Source of the DNA: Planococcus maitriensis
Lineage (GTDB): Bacteria > Bacillota > Bacilli > Bacillales_A > Planococcaceae
NCBI RefSeq assembly: GCF_003289925.1
Contig: NZ_QLZQ01000004.1
Location: 62,001 to 126,000 of the forward strand
Direction of reading: 5' to 3'
Length of the DNA stretch: 64,000 bases
Every line of letters starts with the position of its first letter. Position 1 is the first letter of the stretch. Made by a program: the position numbers and the translations under genes. A model generated the notes under the pieces. The model saw only the letters and a list, made by a program, of their open reading frames with translations. It did no database searches and was not told where the DNA came from. Of the stretch, positions 1-7,684 are shown one piece after another.

Positions 1-292
1 AGTATTTTTTCTTGCGTTCCAAATCCTCCATAAATTCAGCACGTCCGCTGATGGACACATAGGATTTTCCCGCATACGCCAAATTGACCGTCGGGTTCGA
101 CGCAATCTCCTCGTATTTATCCGTGTCTTTCAAGGTGACAAACCATAAATCCCCATCGAATTCAGTCTCCTGCGTTTGCATCGGGCGCGAAACAGGTTTG
201 CCGTCCACGACCGTAGTCATCATCGCAACTTTGATGTCCTTGATGAGATCCTTGACGGTTTCCACTGCCTCTTCGTGTGTATGCTCTGCCAT
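1..292 (-). CDS. General stress protein 26-type protein, pyridoxamine-phosphate-oxidase fold (3' end cut by window)
   Basis: The first 97 codons are visible and the gene runs off the left edge. The protein starts MAEHTHEEAVETVKDLIKDI and continues with a split-barrel flavin-binding pattern (MMTTV near residue 25, SRPMQTQ, then a DLWFVT strand and a NLAYA strand) typical of the general stress protein 26 / PNPOx-like family. Members bind FMN or related flavins; the exact reaction is usually unknown. The ATG is set by a strong AAGGAGGAG 8-9 bases upstream. A sigma-B-type promoter lies about 60 bases upstream, which fits a stress-induced gene. Family call is firm, biochemical role is not. Confidence 0.85.
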   Translation of the reverse strand, partial: MAEHTHEEAVETVKDLIKDIKVAMMTTVVDGKPVSRPMQTQETEFDGDLWFVTLKDTDKYEEIASNPTVNLAYAGKSYVSISGRAEFMEDLERKKKY

Positions 293-347
293 CTTGTATC
301 TCCTCCTTCAATTTAATAGCCTGTGATAAATCATTACAGTGTCTTAG

Positions 348-373
348 TTTCCCGCACTGAATTGCCGTTAAAC
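348..373 (-). promoter_or_regulatory. Sigma-B-type promoter of the general stress protein gene
   Basis: On the minus strand GTTTAA (373-368) is followed after 14 bases by GGGAAA (353-348). This matches the Bacillus sigma-B pattern GTTTAA-N12..14-GGGWAW. The gene behind it belongs to a family that is sigma-B controlled in Bacillus. Confidence 0.7.
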
Positions 374-436
374 TTTGTAAGAAATCCCGGAAAACGTATA
401 GCGGCCCCTAGCAGCCCGATGCAAACTAGCCGGCAC

Positions 437-1462
437 TCAATTATCCGGTTCCCTTGAACGCCATTTGTCCAGCACGCCCTGCTCTTTGTCACGGGCAAGC
501 CCTGCCTTTAGTTCCCTGGGTTCTTGCGCGAGCTCCCATTCACGCGTATCGCGGATGGTTTCGGAAAGCGGGCGGAACGTGAGCCCCGCCTCTTGCGCCT
601 TATGGATATCAAGAGACAGAAAGCCTTCCATCTGCTCGCTGTCCGGTATCCATAAAGGCAGCTCCATACAAAAGCCGACTTCACTTTCCAGGAGAAACGC
701 TTCATTCACCCAGGCGAATTCCGCATCGCTCTTCAACTCTCTTTTGCATTCGCCTAAAAATGCTTCCATCGTCAAAGCCGATCCTGGCCCGGCCGCATTG
801 AAAACGCCGCTGTTCTGTTGTTCGGCCATGTGGATGACCCACTCCGCCAAATCCCGTACGTCGATAAATTGGATTTGTTTGCCTTTCCGGCCCGGTGCAA
901 GTACTTCCCCGCCGTTTGCGATACGGTTGACCCAATAGCTGAAGCGGCCCGTGAAATCGTATGGCTCGACGATCAGCCCAGGGCGGACAATGAGGCTATG
1001 CCCGGGAAATTGCTGCTCCACTTCCTGCTCGCATAGAAATTTCAGTTCGCCATAGTATTCATTATTCGGCGGGGCCGTCTTGCCTTTTGTCATCTCCTCC
1101 GCATCGGGCAGCGCCAGCCGGCTGACAGGATGCTCCTCGCTGATGCCCGGGCTTTCCAATTCATCGTAGACGGAAGCGCTGGAGATGAAAATATACTGCC
1201 CGGCCCGCCCTGCAAGAAGCTTGGCCGACTCACGGGCCACTCGCGGCACAAAACCGCACGTGTCGATGACCGCATCCCATTCGCCCTCCTCAAGCGCAGA
1301 CAAATCGCTTCCCCGGTCACCGGCCAATTTCCCCACATCCGGAAAAAGTCCCGGGTTTTCTTTTCCGCGGTTGAACAGCGTGACTTCGTGCCCGCGCTTT
1401 ATCGCCGACTCGGTAAGAAAGCGCCCCAGAAACCGGGTCCCGCCGAGAATCAGTATTTTCAT
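437..1462 (-). CDS. NAD-dependent epimerase/dehydratase family protein (extended SDR)
   Basis: 341 residues from MKILILGGTRFLGRFL. The N-terminal GGTRFLG is the Rossmann nucleotide-binding loop of atypical extended short-chain dehydrogenases; an ISSASVY strand and a YYGELK motif (catalytic Tyr-x-x-x-Lys) follow. The family includes nucleotide-sugar epimerases and isoflavone-reductase-like proteins, so the substrate is unknown. A longer reading frame begins 36 bases upstream, but AGGAGG sits 8 bases before the ATG at 1462 and fixes the start. Single gene with its own leader, divergent from the SRPBCC gene. Confidence 0.85.
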   Translation of the reverse strand: MKILILGGTRFLGRFLTESAIKRGHEVTLFNRGKENPGLFPDVGKLAGDRGSDLSALEEGEWDAVIDTCGFVPRVARESAKLLAGRAGQYIFISSASVYDELESPGISEEHPVSRLALPDAEEMTKGKTAPPNNEYYGELKFLCEQEVEQQFPGHSLIVRPGLIVEPYDFTGRFSYWVNRIANGGEVLAPGRKGKQIQFIDVRDLAEWVIHMAEQQNSGVFNAAGPGSALTMEAFLGECKRELKSDAEFAWVNEAFLLESEVGFCMELPLWIPDSEQMEGFLSLDIHKAQEAGLTFRPLSETIRDTREWELAQEPRELKAGLARDKEQGVLDKWRSREPDN

Positions 1463-1611
1463 TGCGATTCCTCCTGTCGTGATTTTCATTGACCGCATGC
1501 GCAGAATCTATTCCGCCGAGCGTATTCGCTAAGAAACTTTCAATGGCCTTCCTGCCCGCAGCTGATATTAATTAGTGTAACTCCTTTTAATTTGAATATT
1601 CTAATAATTAA

Positions 1612-1640
1612 TTGCAATTCAGCCTCATTTCCTATATAAT
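1612..1640 (+). promoter_or_regulatory. Sigma-A promoter for the SRPBCC gene
   Basis: TTGCAA (1612-1617), 17-base spacer, perfect TATAAT (1635-1640). Transcription would start near 1647 and leave a leader of about 200 bases. This is the main content of the 380-base divergent gap 1463-1844; nothing else is recognised there. Confidence 0.7.
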
Positions 1641-1844
1641 AGCAGTGCCTAATTTATCGAAAACGAATCCATTCTATTTCCTGTCCTGTTGCATTCACTT
1701 CATCCAGTTTGGAGAATTGGCGATTGTTTTAGCATCAGTTGTGATCGGCAAAAAGAGTTCCCACATCGTTTTAACACCCATGAGGCGAAGAACGATTCGA
1801 ACCTCACTTCCCATACACGGAGCATGGACGAGGAGGAACATGGT

Positions 1845-2315
1845 ATGTGGAATATCAAAAAAAGCGTTTATATTGACCGGCCGATTGATGAAGTTTACCA
1901 TTACGCAATCAACCCGAGCGATTGGTTCCAATGGTACGTCGGCCTTTCGGAACCCGAAAGCCTGGTTGGCCAAGGAGAGACCGGCACGACCATGGACATG
2001 AAATACACGATGCTCGGAATGCATTTGCCGATTGAAGTTGAAGTCGTGGAAACAGGCAAAGACGGCGATGGCTATTCATGGAGAGGTACCGTCAAGGGCG
2101 CGATCACATCCGACCAGTTCTGGACCTATGTCCCGGAAGGAAAAGGCGTCGAAATTTCCTTGGACATGAACTATGAACTGCCGGGTAAATTGGTTGGCAA
2201 AGTCGCCAATAAACTCATCATCAAGAAACTGATGGACAATTCCATGGAGCAAACCTTGAATAATTTAAAAGCTGTCTGCGAAACGTCCGACACCTACAGC
2301 ATGAATGCAGACTGA
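1845..2315 (+). CDS. SRPBCC-fold (polyketide cyclase/dehydrase-like) protein, paralog 1
   Basis: 156 residues. It opens with MWNIKKSVYIDRPIDEVYHY, the first strand and helix of the SRPBCC/START-like helix-grip fold that binds hydrophobic ligands in a deep pocket. The upstream part of the open frame is not used: AGGAGG at 1831-1836 points to the ATG at 1845. A second copy lies at 31527-31973 (minus) with the same opening (MWNIKK.VFIDR) and the same ending (IKKLMNNS.E.TLNL-type helix), so the two are paralogs. No ligand can be named. A strong terminator follows. Confidence 0.8.
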   Translation: MWNIKKSVYIDRPIDEVYHYAINPSDWFQWYVGLSEPESLVGQGETGTTMDMKYTMLGMHLPIEVEVVETGKDGDGYSWRGTVKGAITSDQFWTYVPEGKGVEISLDMNYELPGKLVGKVANKLIIKKLMDNSMEQTLNNLKAVCETSDTYSMNAD

Positions 2316-2363
2316 AAACCGGATTTACGTGACTACCGGTTTCGGCAATCGCCAATTTGAAAT

Positions 2364-2407
2364 AGCTGCCCATTGCGATGGAGAATCCATCCGGGCAGCT
2401 GTTTTTT
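2364..2407 (+). terminator. Rho-independent terminator of the SRPBCC gene
   Basis: AGCTGCCC (2364-2371) pairs with GGGCAGCT (2393-2400), with an inner GATGG/CCATC stem, followed by six T. Confidence 0.85.
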
Positions 2408-2622
2408 CATGTATATAAGATTTCCTGCTGTAATTGAATACGAAATCATGCTCCGACTGGACACCGTCCGCTGATTGTTCCCAGGAACCGTCGATAAAGT
2501 CTCGGGCTCCGTTCACTTTGCCGATGAACCACTGGCGGAAATCGAGCGGCGAGAAACCAGGCCCGGCCCGCCACAATTTCCAGATCCCGCTCATCTTTTC
2601 GCAAGTTTATTCAAGCTCGCTT

Positions 2623-3318
2623 TTAAATGTTCACTTTTATAACAGCTTGTGATTTCTGCAATTCTTTCACTAGTTCTATTTCTTGGTCTGTCTGCCCGGC
2701 TTCTATCGAAAAAATGTATTTCGAAATTTTATTGCTGCCGTATAAGGCTCCATCTTCAATACGGAAGTCGATGACCGCCAGTTGATGCTCTTCAAAAGAA
2801 CTGCTTATTTCCGAGAATATTCCCTCATGATCTTCGGCTATTATTGTTATCTGCCTTTGCTTGGAACTTGGGATATACTTTTTTTCCAGTTCCCCAAGCA
2901 CAAATAGGACCGCAAGTACGATGACAGTAGTCAGCACTGCTACATAATACATTCCAATGCCGATCACCAAACCAAGCCCTGCAGCCACCCAAATCGAAGC
3001 AGCTGTCGCCAGTCCTTTTACGGATTTCCCGTGGACGATGATGGTCCCTGCGCCAAGAAAACCGATCCCGCTAATGACATAGGACGGAATACGGCTTGGA
3101 TCGAATTGGATAGGGCCTTCCGCAGTTTTAATGAAAGAATCAAATCCAGTGATGGAAAGAAGCATCATCAAACAAGCTCCGATACCCACCAGCAGATGCG
3201 TACGGAGTCCGGCAGGCTGTTTTTTCATTTCTCTTTCCAGCCCGATCAGCCCGCTTAACAAAGCAGCCATCAGAAGCCGTAACGTGATGACCATATAATC
3301 ATCTGGAAAAAAGTCCAT
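2623..3318 (-). CDS. MgtC/SapB family membrane protein
   Basis: 231 residues. The N-terminal half has four to five hydrophobic segments, with the family hallmark GLIGLEREMKKQPAGLRTH at about residues 22-40 and a GFLGAGTI motif. A cytoplasmic C-terminal ACT-like part (about 150-231) follows. MgtC proteins act at the inner membrane in magnesium/phosphate homeostasis; the exact mechanism is disputed. The start is the second of two close ATGs, because GGAGG lies immediately before the first. The 340-base upstream region carries a possible magnesium leader element. Confidence 0.88.
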   Translation of the reverse strand: MDFFPDDYMVITLRLLMAALLSGLIGLEREMKKQPAGLRTHLLVGIGACLMMLLSITGFDSFIKTAEGPIQFDPSRIPSYVISGIGFLGAGTIIVHGKSVKGLATAASIWVAAGLGLVIGIGMYYVAVLTTVIVLAVLFVLGELEKKYIPSSKQRQITIIAEDHEGIFSEISSSFEEHQLAVIDFRIEDGALYGSNKISKYIFSIEAGQTDQEIELVKELQKSQAVIKVNI

Positions 3319-3399
3319 ATTCATTCCTCCGATACGATGGCATCCTTTATCCCTACATACCCTCTTGATAGGCTCCCCATTCTTTCTAGCCAAAGTAAA

Positions 3400-3560
3400 T
3401 CCGCAGAAAACCATAAAATGAACCGTATGGAACCGTTCTCCCTCCAGCCGGTTAACCCATTGGCATTTTTTGCCCCAGTCCTGCACGGTGTGGCAGCTGC
3501 GGGCAGCTTGTTGCGGAACTTGCTGAAGGATGCGATTTCGCCGAGCCAAACAAGGAGTTG
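3400..3560 (-). promoter_or_regulatory. Possible M-box (magnesium) riboswitch-like leader of the mgtC-family gene
   Basis: In the leader on the minus strand I see GCCAATGGGTTAACCGG (3464-3448), close to the conserved GCCAATGGGTCAAC of the ykoK/M-box magnesium riboswitch, and a GCTGCCC upstream of it as in that family. The other conserved blocks are not clear, so this is a weak match. It is the only notable content of the 340-base gap 3319-3659. Confidence 0.3.
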
Positions 3561-3659
3561 ATTGCATGGATCGGCATTCGAATGGCCTATCCCATTTTCA
3601 TAGCCCCGCTTTCTTCCATATGCCATACTGGTATCAATAACGGATTAGGGGGAATTCAA

Positions 3660-4025
3660 ATGGCAGAACTGAATGCAATGATGGGCTGGACCTTCGTCCA
3701 GGAAATCGATGTGCCGAAATCGGTAAAGGAATTGCTGATAGACGGCGAGGAGGCGAAAGTCGCTTACAAAACATTGCGCGATACCGCTGTCGTGACGAAC
3801 AAGCGCATCATCATTTCCGACAAGCAAGGCTTGACCGGGAAAAAAGTCGAAGTCTACACCATCCCGTTCACATCGGTCAATATGTACTCGACCGAAAACG
3901 CCGGCACTTTCGATGCCAATGCGGAAATCCAGCTGTGGACGAAAGCCGGCACCTTCAAATTGAACTTGAATAAGAAAGTCGATATCCGCAAACTGGATAA
4001 GATTATTGCGAAAGCGATTCTTTAA
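3660..4025 (+). CDS. PH-domain protein (bacterial PH, YvbH-like)
   Basis: 121 residues. The core reads as a bacterial pleckstrin-homology domain: VVTNKRIIISD near residue 45, then a GKKVEVYTIPFTSVN strand pair and an LNKKVDIRKLDKIIAKAI helix that closes the barrel. Such small cytoplasmic PH proteins are common in Bacilli and mostly have no known role. AGGGGGA before the ATG at 3660 selects this start over an upstream in-frame one. Single gene followed by a terminator. Confidence 0.8.
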   Translation: MAELNAMMGWTFVQEIDVPKSVKELLIDGEEAKVAYKTLRDTAVVTNKRIIISDKQGLTGKKVEVYTIPFTSVNMYSTENAGTFDANAEIQLWTKAGTFKLNLNKKVDIRKLDKIIAKAIL

Positions 4026-4036
4026 TCTCAGTAAAT

Positions 4037-4067
4037 CAGCCTCTTCCTTCAAGAAAGGGGCTGTTTT
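4037..4067 (+). terminator. Terminator of the PH-domain gene
   Basis: CAGCC (4037-4041) pairs with GGCTG (4059-4063), inner CTTCC/AAG-type pairing, then TTTT. Confidence 0.6.
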
Positions 4068-4112
4068 ACTATTCTTTCATATCTCCGATACATTGCTTCT
4101 TCAACAATAAGC

Positions 4113-4147
4113 AAAAGAAAAAAGTCTAGAAGAAAATTCCCCCAGAC
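4113..4147 (-). terminator. Terminator of the aromatic-degradation operon
   Basis: On the minus strand GTCT/AGAC (4147-4124) with G-U-rich inner pairing is followed by a run of T (4123-4113). It lies directly after the regulator gene that closes the operon. Confidence 0.55.
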
Positions 4148-4149
4148 CC

Positions 4150-5994
4150 TTAAAATTCCCCTATGACTTTCAGCGCTTTCAATGCCAACAGCAAATCGAA
4201 TTGCGTTTTGGAATCGCGCAGGTCCAGATCGGCGATTTCGCTGATTTTGTTGACTCGGTACCGGAGGCCGCTGACGGACAATTGCAGCTTGCTTGATGTC
4301 AATTCCAGGTTGCCGCCGTTCATCAAAAACTCATATAGCGTATGCATATAATCTTTCTGCTGTTCGGATTTTCCATACAATTGCCCTAATTGCAGTTCTG
4401 CAATTTTGCGGATGGCCTGCTCTTCCTGGGAATGGATGAGGATGCCGAGAATGCCGAGCTCCCTGAAATTCATTGTCGGTTCACGTTCGGTCGTGAAGCG
4501 TGCAGCGGTCATCGCTTCGCTCATCCGGTCGCTTACCTGATCGAGGTCACGACTTGTCGAACTGACACCGACCTGGCATTTGATTTTCGGATGCGCTTTA
4601 TGCAGCCGCTTCAGAAACTGCTGCGGCCCGCTGTGCATGAGCGTATGTTCAGCCGATTCCGGGATAAAGCATAAGATGCCATTCGCACGTTGGACTTGGA
4701 GCACTTCATAATCGCGCTCCTGGAAAAACTGGATCACTTCTTCGTAAATATTCGTGAACATCGACAAATTGCCTTGTTCGTTGAATTCGTTATAGCCGAG
4801 CGCCAAATACGCGACATGGTAATCGCCGGACACGTCGATATTGAGCAGGTTCATCTCGCGGACGATCTGTTCTTTCGATTCAAACCCGTCCATCAGCATC
4901 TTCTCGAACAAGATCCCCTTGGTCCTCACATTCGCTTCCATGATGTTTTTATTATTCAGATGCACCAAAGCGCAAATCGACGCAAATCGGCCCAGCAGCA
5001 TCCGGTCGATTTCGGGCGGTGCTGACCTTTCGTGCCCATAGACGAATGAGCAATAACCGATAACGTGGTTCTGTATATAGATGGGAGCCGAAAGCCGGCT
5101 CGAATGTTCAAATTGAAGAAACTCGGTTTTTTGGATCGGCCATTCGTTCAGCCGTTTATGGAACGGGGCTTGTAAATGCGTTAATGCCCCCATGTCAATA
5201 TTTTCGAACTCGATGATCTGCCCTTTTGTATTCTCGACAATCATCGGTTCTGTTATGTGTTTTTTGAGTATGCCCAAAATGTTTTTTAATTGGTTCGACC
5301 GGATCAATTCATCCGTTAATTCATTATGGATATCGATGACCATCTGCAGGCGGTTGCGTTCTTCCTCCACCTGGGAAAACGGAACAATCTCCTCCGTTGG
5401 CCCGATTTCCATGAAATGCTCGTATTCTGCCGGAGCCCATTCTTCGAGCAATTTGCCTTCCCATTCGCAAAATTCATCCCTGCAAGCTTCGCAAGCCGAT
5501 TCTTTGAAAAAGACATCCTTGCCGATCAAGGTTGAAATATATCCACTGGCAAAGCCACATAATGTATAGCATACCGGTTTGACGGTTGTCAGCTGTTCAT
5601 CCCGATAAGTTTCCGCCTCAAAAGAATGATGCCATCTCCCTTTCAGCAAAATGGATGCCACTTGATCTCCCGAAATCTCCACTTGCTTGACGTCTACATT
5701 GACATTCGCCTGTCCCCAGGCTTCATGGATAGCAGGACCATGAAAAATGAGCCCCAGAATGTCCATATCCTGTTGTTCTTTAGCGGCAAGTGCCGCATCG
5801 CGCCCTTGCGACCAGCCAAACTGGAAAAAGCTTTTTTTCACTTTTTCCAATCCCAGCATCTTGATCAATTGCAGCTGCCAACTGGCAAAAGACGCCCGTG
5901 GAAATTCCACGGGGCGGTCTTCAGGAAATTTACGGGACTGCTTTTTGTCCATGCTGCCCCACATCATTTGCATAGGAGTCATGTTGTGTACCAT
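4150..5994 (-). CDS. Phenol-responsive transcriptional regulator: XylR_N/V4R sensor fused to PucR-type HTH
   Basis: 614 residues. The N-terminal 190 residues are the XylR_N plus V4R sensor of DmpR/MopR-type regulators. H90 (AIHEAWG) and W121 (GRWHHSFEAE) align with the phenol-contacting His106 and Trp134 of MopR (numbers from memory). C142, E165, C168 and C176 keep the spacing of its zinc ligands C155/E178/C181/C189. The middle part (about 225-370) is GAF-like. The C-terminus ends in a PucR/CdaR-type helix-turn-helix (LRYRVNKISEIADLDLRD) in place of the usual sigma-54 AAA+ domain. It starts 15 bases after the semialdehyde dehydrogenase stop, behind AGGGTGG, so it is the last gene of the operon it probably activates. 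Phenol as effector is inferred from the residues. Confidence 0.85.
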   Translation of the reverse strand: MVHNMTPMQMMWGSMDKKQSRKFPEDRPVEFPRASFASWQLQLIKMLGLEKVKKSFFQFGWSQGRDAALAAKEQQDMDILGLIFHGPAIHEAWGQANVNVDVKQVEISGDQVASILLKGRWHHSFEAETYRDEQLTTVKPVCYTLCGFASGYISTLIGKDVFFKESACEACRDEFCEWEGKLLEEWAPAEYEHFMEIGPTEEIVPFSQVEEERNRLQMVIDIHNELTDELIRSNQLKNILGILKKHITEPMIVENTKGQIIEFENIDMGALTHLQAPFHKRLNEWPIQKTEFLQFEHSSRLSAPIYIQNHVIGYCSFVYGHERSAPPEIDRMLLGRFASICALVHLNNKNIMEANVRTKGILFEKMLMDGFESKEQIVREMNLLNIDVSGDYHVAYLALGYNEFNEQGNLSMFTNIYEEVIQFFQERDYEVLQVQRANGILCFIPESAEHTLMHSGPQQFLKRLHKAHPKIKCQVGVSSTSRDLDQVSDRMSEAMTAARFTTEREPTMNFRELGILGILIHSQEEQAIRKIAELQLGQLYGKSEQQKDYMHTLYEFLMNGGNLELTSSKLQLSVSGLRYRVNKISEIADLDLRDSKTQFDLLLALKALKVIGEF

Positions 5995-6009
5995 TCACTT
6001 CGCCACCCT

Positions 6010-7482
6010 TCAGTTCAAGGCAATGCAGATGTTCTTCGCTTCCGTAAAGAATTCGAGGCTATGGTGTCCGCCTTCACGGCCGATTCCGCTTTTCTTGAAT
6101 CCGCCGAACGGTGCTCGCAGATCACGGACAAACCAGCAATTGACCCAAATCGTGCCGGCCCGTACGCCGTGTGAAATGCGGTGCGCCCGCTTCAAATTCT
6201 CCGTCCAGACAACTCCATTAAGCCCATAATCCGTGTCATTGGCAATTTGCAAAGCTTCTTCTTCCGTATCAAAAGGTATGATCGTCACGACCGGCCCGAA
6301 AATCTCTTCCTGGCAGATTCGCGCTTTCGGATTGTCGTGCACGTAAACTGTCGGCTGCAGGTAATAGCCGTTTTGGATGTGTGCAGCAAGGTCCGGCGTA
6401 CTGCCTCCTGTAACCAGCTGGGCGCCTTCTTCTTTCGCAATGTCCAAATAGGATTTCACTTTATTGAAATGCTCTTCGCTGACGAGTGGCCCCATTTTCG
6501 TCTCTTCTGCCTGGGGATCGCCGACCACAAGTGCTTCCGCTGCAGCTTTGAATTTCTCGATGAATGTATCCAAGATCGACCGCTGGACGAGGATTCTTGA
6601 ACCGGCGAGGCATACTTGCCCGGAGTTCAGGAATGCCGCTTGGATCGAAACCGGAATGGCTTTTTCCAAATCAGCGTCTTCAAATACTATATTAGCCGCT
6701 TTGCCCCCAAGTTCAAAGGAGAACTTTTTCAAGCTGTCGGCCCCGTTGCGCATAATCGCTTTCCCCGTTGCAGTTGACCCTGTGAAAGAAATCAAATCGA
6801 CGTCGGTATTTTTCGTCACGGCTGTGCCCACTACGCTGCCTTTGCCGTGTACGACATTGACGACACCATCCGGAATACCGGCTTCTTTCGCGATTTCACC
6901 GAGCAGCGAAACAGACAAAGGCGTCATTTCCGCCGGTTTGATCACAATCGTGTTGCCAGCTGCAAGGGCAGGGCCCAGTTTCCAAGTCGTCAGCATGAAC
7001 GGCGCGTTCCACGGCGTAATAAGCCCTGCCACACCTACCGGCTCATAGCGCGTATAGTTCAAGAAAGCGTCTTCCATCGGATAGGTTTCGCCGCCCCGTT
7101 GTTCGACGAAATCCGCGAAGAACTTCAAGTTATGCGCTGCCCGCGGCACTTCAGCCGTAAACGCGTGGCTGTATGGCTTCCCGACATCCAAAGCTTCAAG
7201 GCGCGCGATTTCTTCTTTGCGCTCCAAAATGATGTCTGCCATGCGGCGGATTTTAGCACAGCGCTCCGCAACCGTCATCGTACGCCACGGCCCGCTATCA
7301 AACGCAAGACGTGCAGCTTTGCACACTTTTTCGACGTCTTCCTCGGTCGCTTCGGCTACAACAGCGATTACTTCCTGAGTTGCCGGATTCTTTACCTCGA
7401 AGGTCTGGTTGTCTGAAGAGGCTGCATATCCTCCATCGATGAAATGCTGGACTTCTTTTACGTTCGCTTCTACCGTCGTCAT
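6010..7482 (-). CDS. 2-hydroxymuconic semialdehyde dehydrogenase (ALDH superfamily)
   Basis: 490 residues, normal length for NAD-dependent aldehyde dehydrogenases. Catalytic residues are visible: N159 (ITPWNAPF), E257 (FELGGKAAN) and C291 (SGQVCLAGSR); the ISFTGSTATG nucleotide loop is at 231-240. In this operon it should oxidise 2-hydroxymuconic semialdehyde, the ring-cleavage product, to 2-hydroxymuconate (DmpC/XylG role). A carboxymethyl-hydroxymuconate dehydrogenase (HpaE) is the sequence alternative, but no homoprotocatechuate-branch genes are present. Its ATG overlaps the tautomerase stop (ATGA), suggesting translational coupling. Confidence 0.88.
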   Translation of the reverse strand: MTTVEANVKEVQHFIDGGYAASSDNQTFEVKNPATQEVIAVVAEATEEDVEKVCKAARLAFDSGPWRTMTVAERCAKIRRMADIILERKEEIARLEALDVGKPYSHAFTAEVPRAAHNLKFFADFVEQRGGETYPMEDAFLNYTRYEPVGVAGLITPWNAPFMLTTWKLGPALAAGNTIVIKPAEMTPLSVSLLGEIAKEAGIPDGVVNVVHGKGSVVGTAVTKNTDVDLISFTGSTATGKAIMRNGADSLKKFSFELGGKAANIVFEDADLEKAIPVSIQAAFLNSGQVCLAGSRILVQRSILDTFIEKFKAAAEALVVGDPQAEETKMGPLVSEEHFNKVKSYLDIAKEEGAQLVTGGSTPDLAAHIQNGYYLQPTVYVHDNPKARICQEEIFGPVVTIIPFDTEEEALQIANDTDYGLNGVVWTENLKRAHRISHGVRAGTIWVNCWFVRDLRAPFGGFKKSGIGREGGHHSLEFFTEAKNICIALN

Positions 7483-7679
7483 TTGGATTCCTCTTTTCTT
7501 TTTGAAATCGATTGTCCTGCAATGCCCCAGTGCGTCGTCGGCACTTCGGTCAACAGGATGCGGATATTCTCTTTCGGTGCGCCGAGCACATCGGAAACGG
7601 TCGCTGTCACTTCGCTGATCAGCTGCTCCTTTTTCTCCGGCTCTCGCCCTTCTGCGATCGTGATTTGTACGAATGGCAT
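7479..7679 (-). CDS. 4-oxalocrotonate tautomerase
   Basis: 66 residues starting MPFVQITIAEGR, so the mature enzyme has the catalytic N-terminal Pro-1. Counting from that proline, Arg-11 and Arg-39 of classical 4-oxalocrotonate tautomerase are both in place, and position 50 is Trp where Phe is usual. It interconverts 2-hydroxymuconate and 2-oxo-3-hexenedioate as a small hexamer. An in-frame GTG nine bases upstream would add three residues and block the proline; the ATG with GGAGAG eight bases upstream is preferred. It overlaps the next gene by four bases. Confidence 0.92.
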   Translation of the reverse strand: MPFVQITIAEGREPEKKEQLISEVTATVSDVLGAPKENIRILLTEVPTTHWGIAGQSISKRKEESK

Positions 7680-7684
7680 GCTGT

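Noticed and set aside
465-938. Long plus-strand frame inside the SDR gene and similar antisense frames elsewhere (for example 12890-13957, 46614-47462)
   Set aside because: Composition effects of the GC-rich coding strand; no ribosome sites and no family resemblance.
1689-1844. Longer N-terminus for the SRPBCC protein
   Set aside because: The extra 52 residues have no similarity to the paralog, which starts at the equivalent MWNIKK; AGGAGG supports the internal start.
2325-2594. 89-residue open frame on the minus strand after the SRPBCC gene
   Set aside because: Its 3' part is the SRPBCC terminator read backwards, the ribosome site is poor, and no family was recognised. Could be a decayed remnant but not supportable as a gene.
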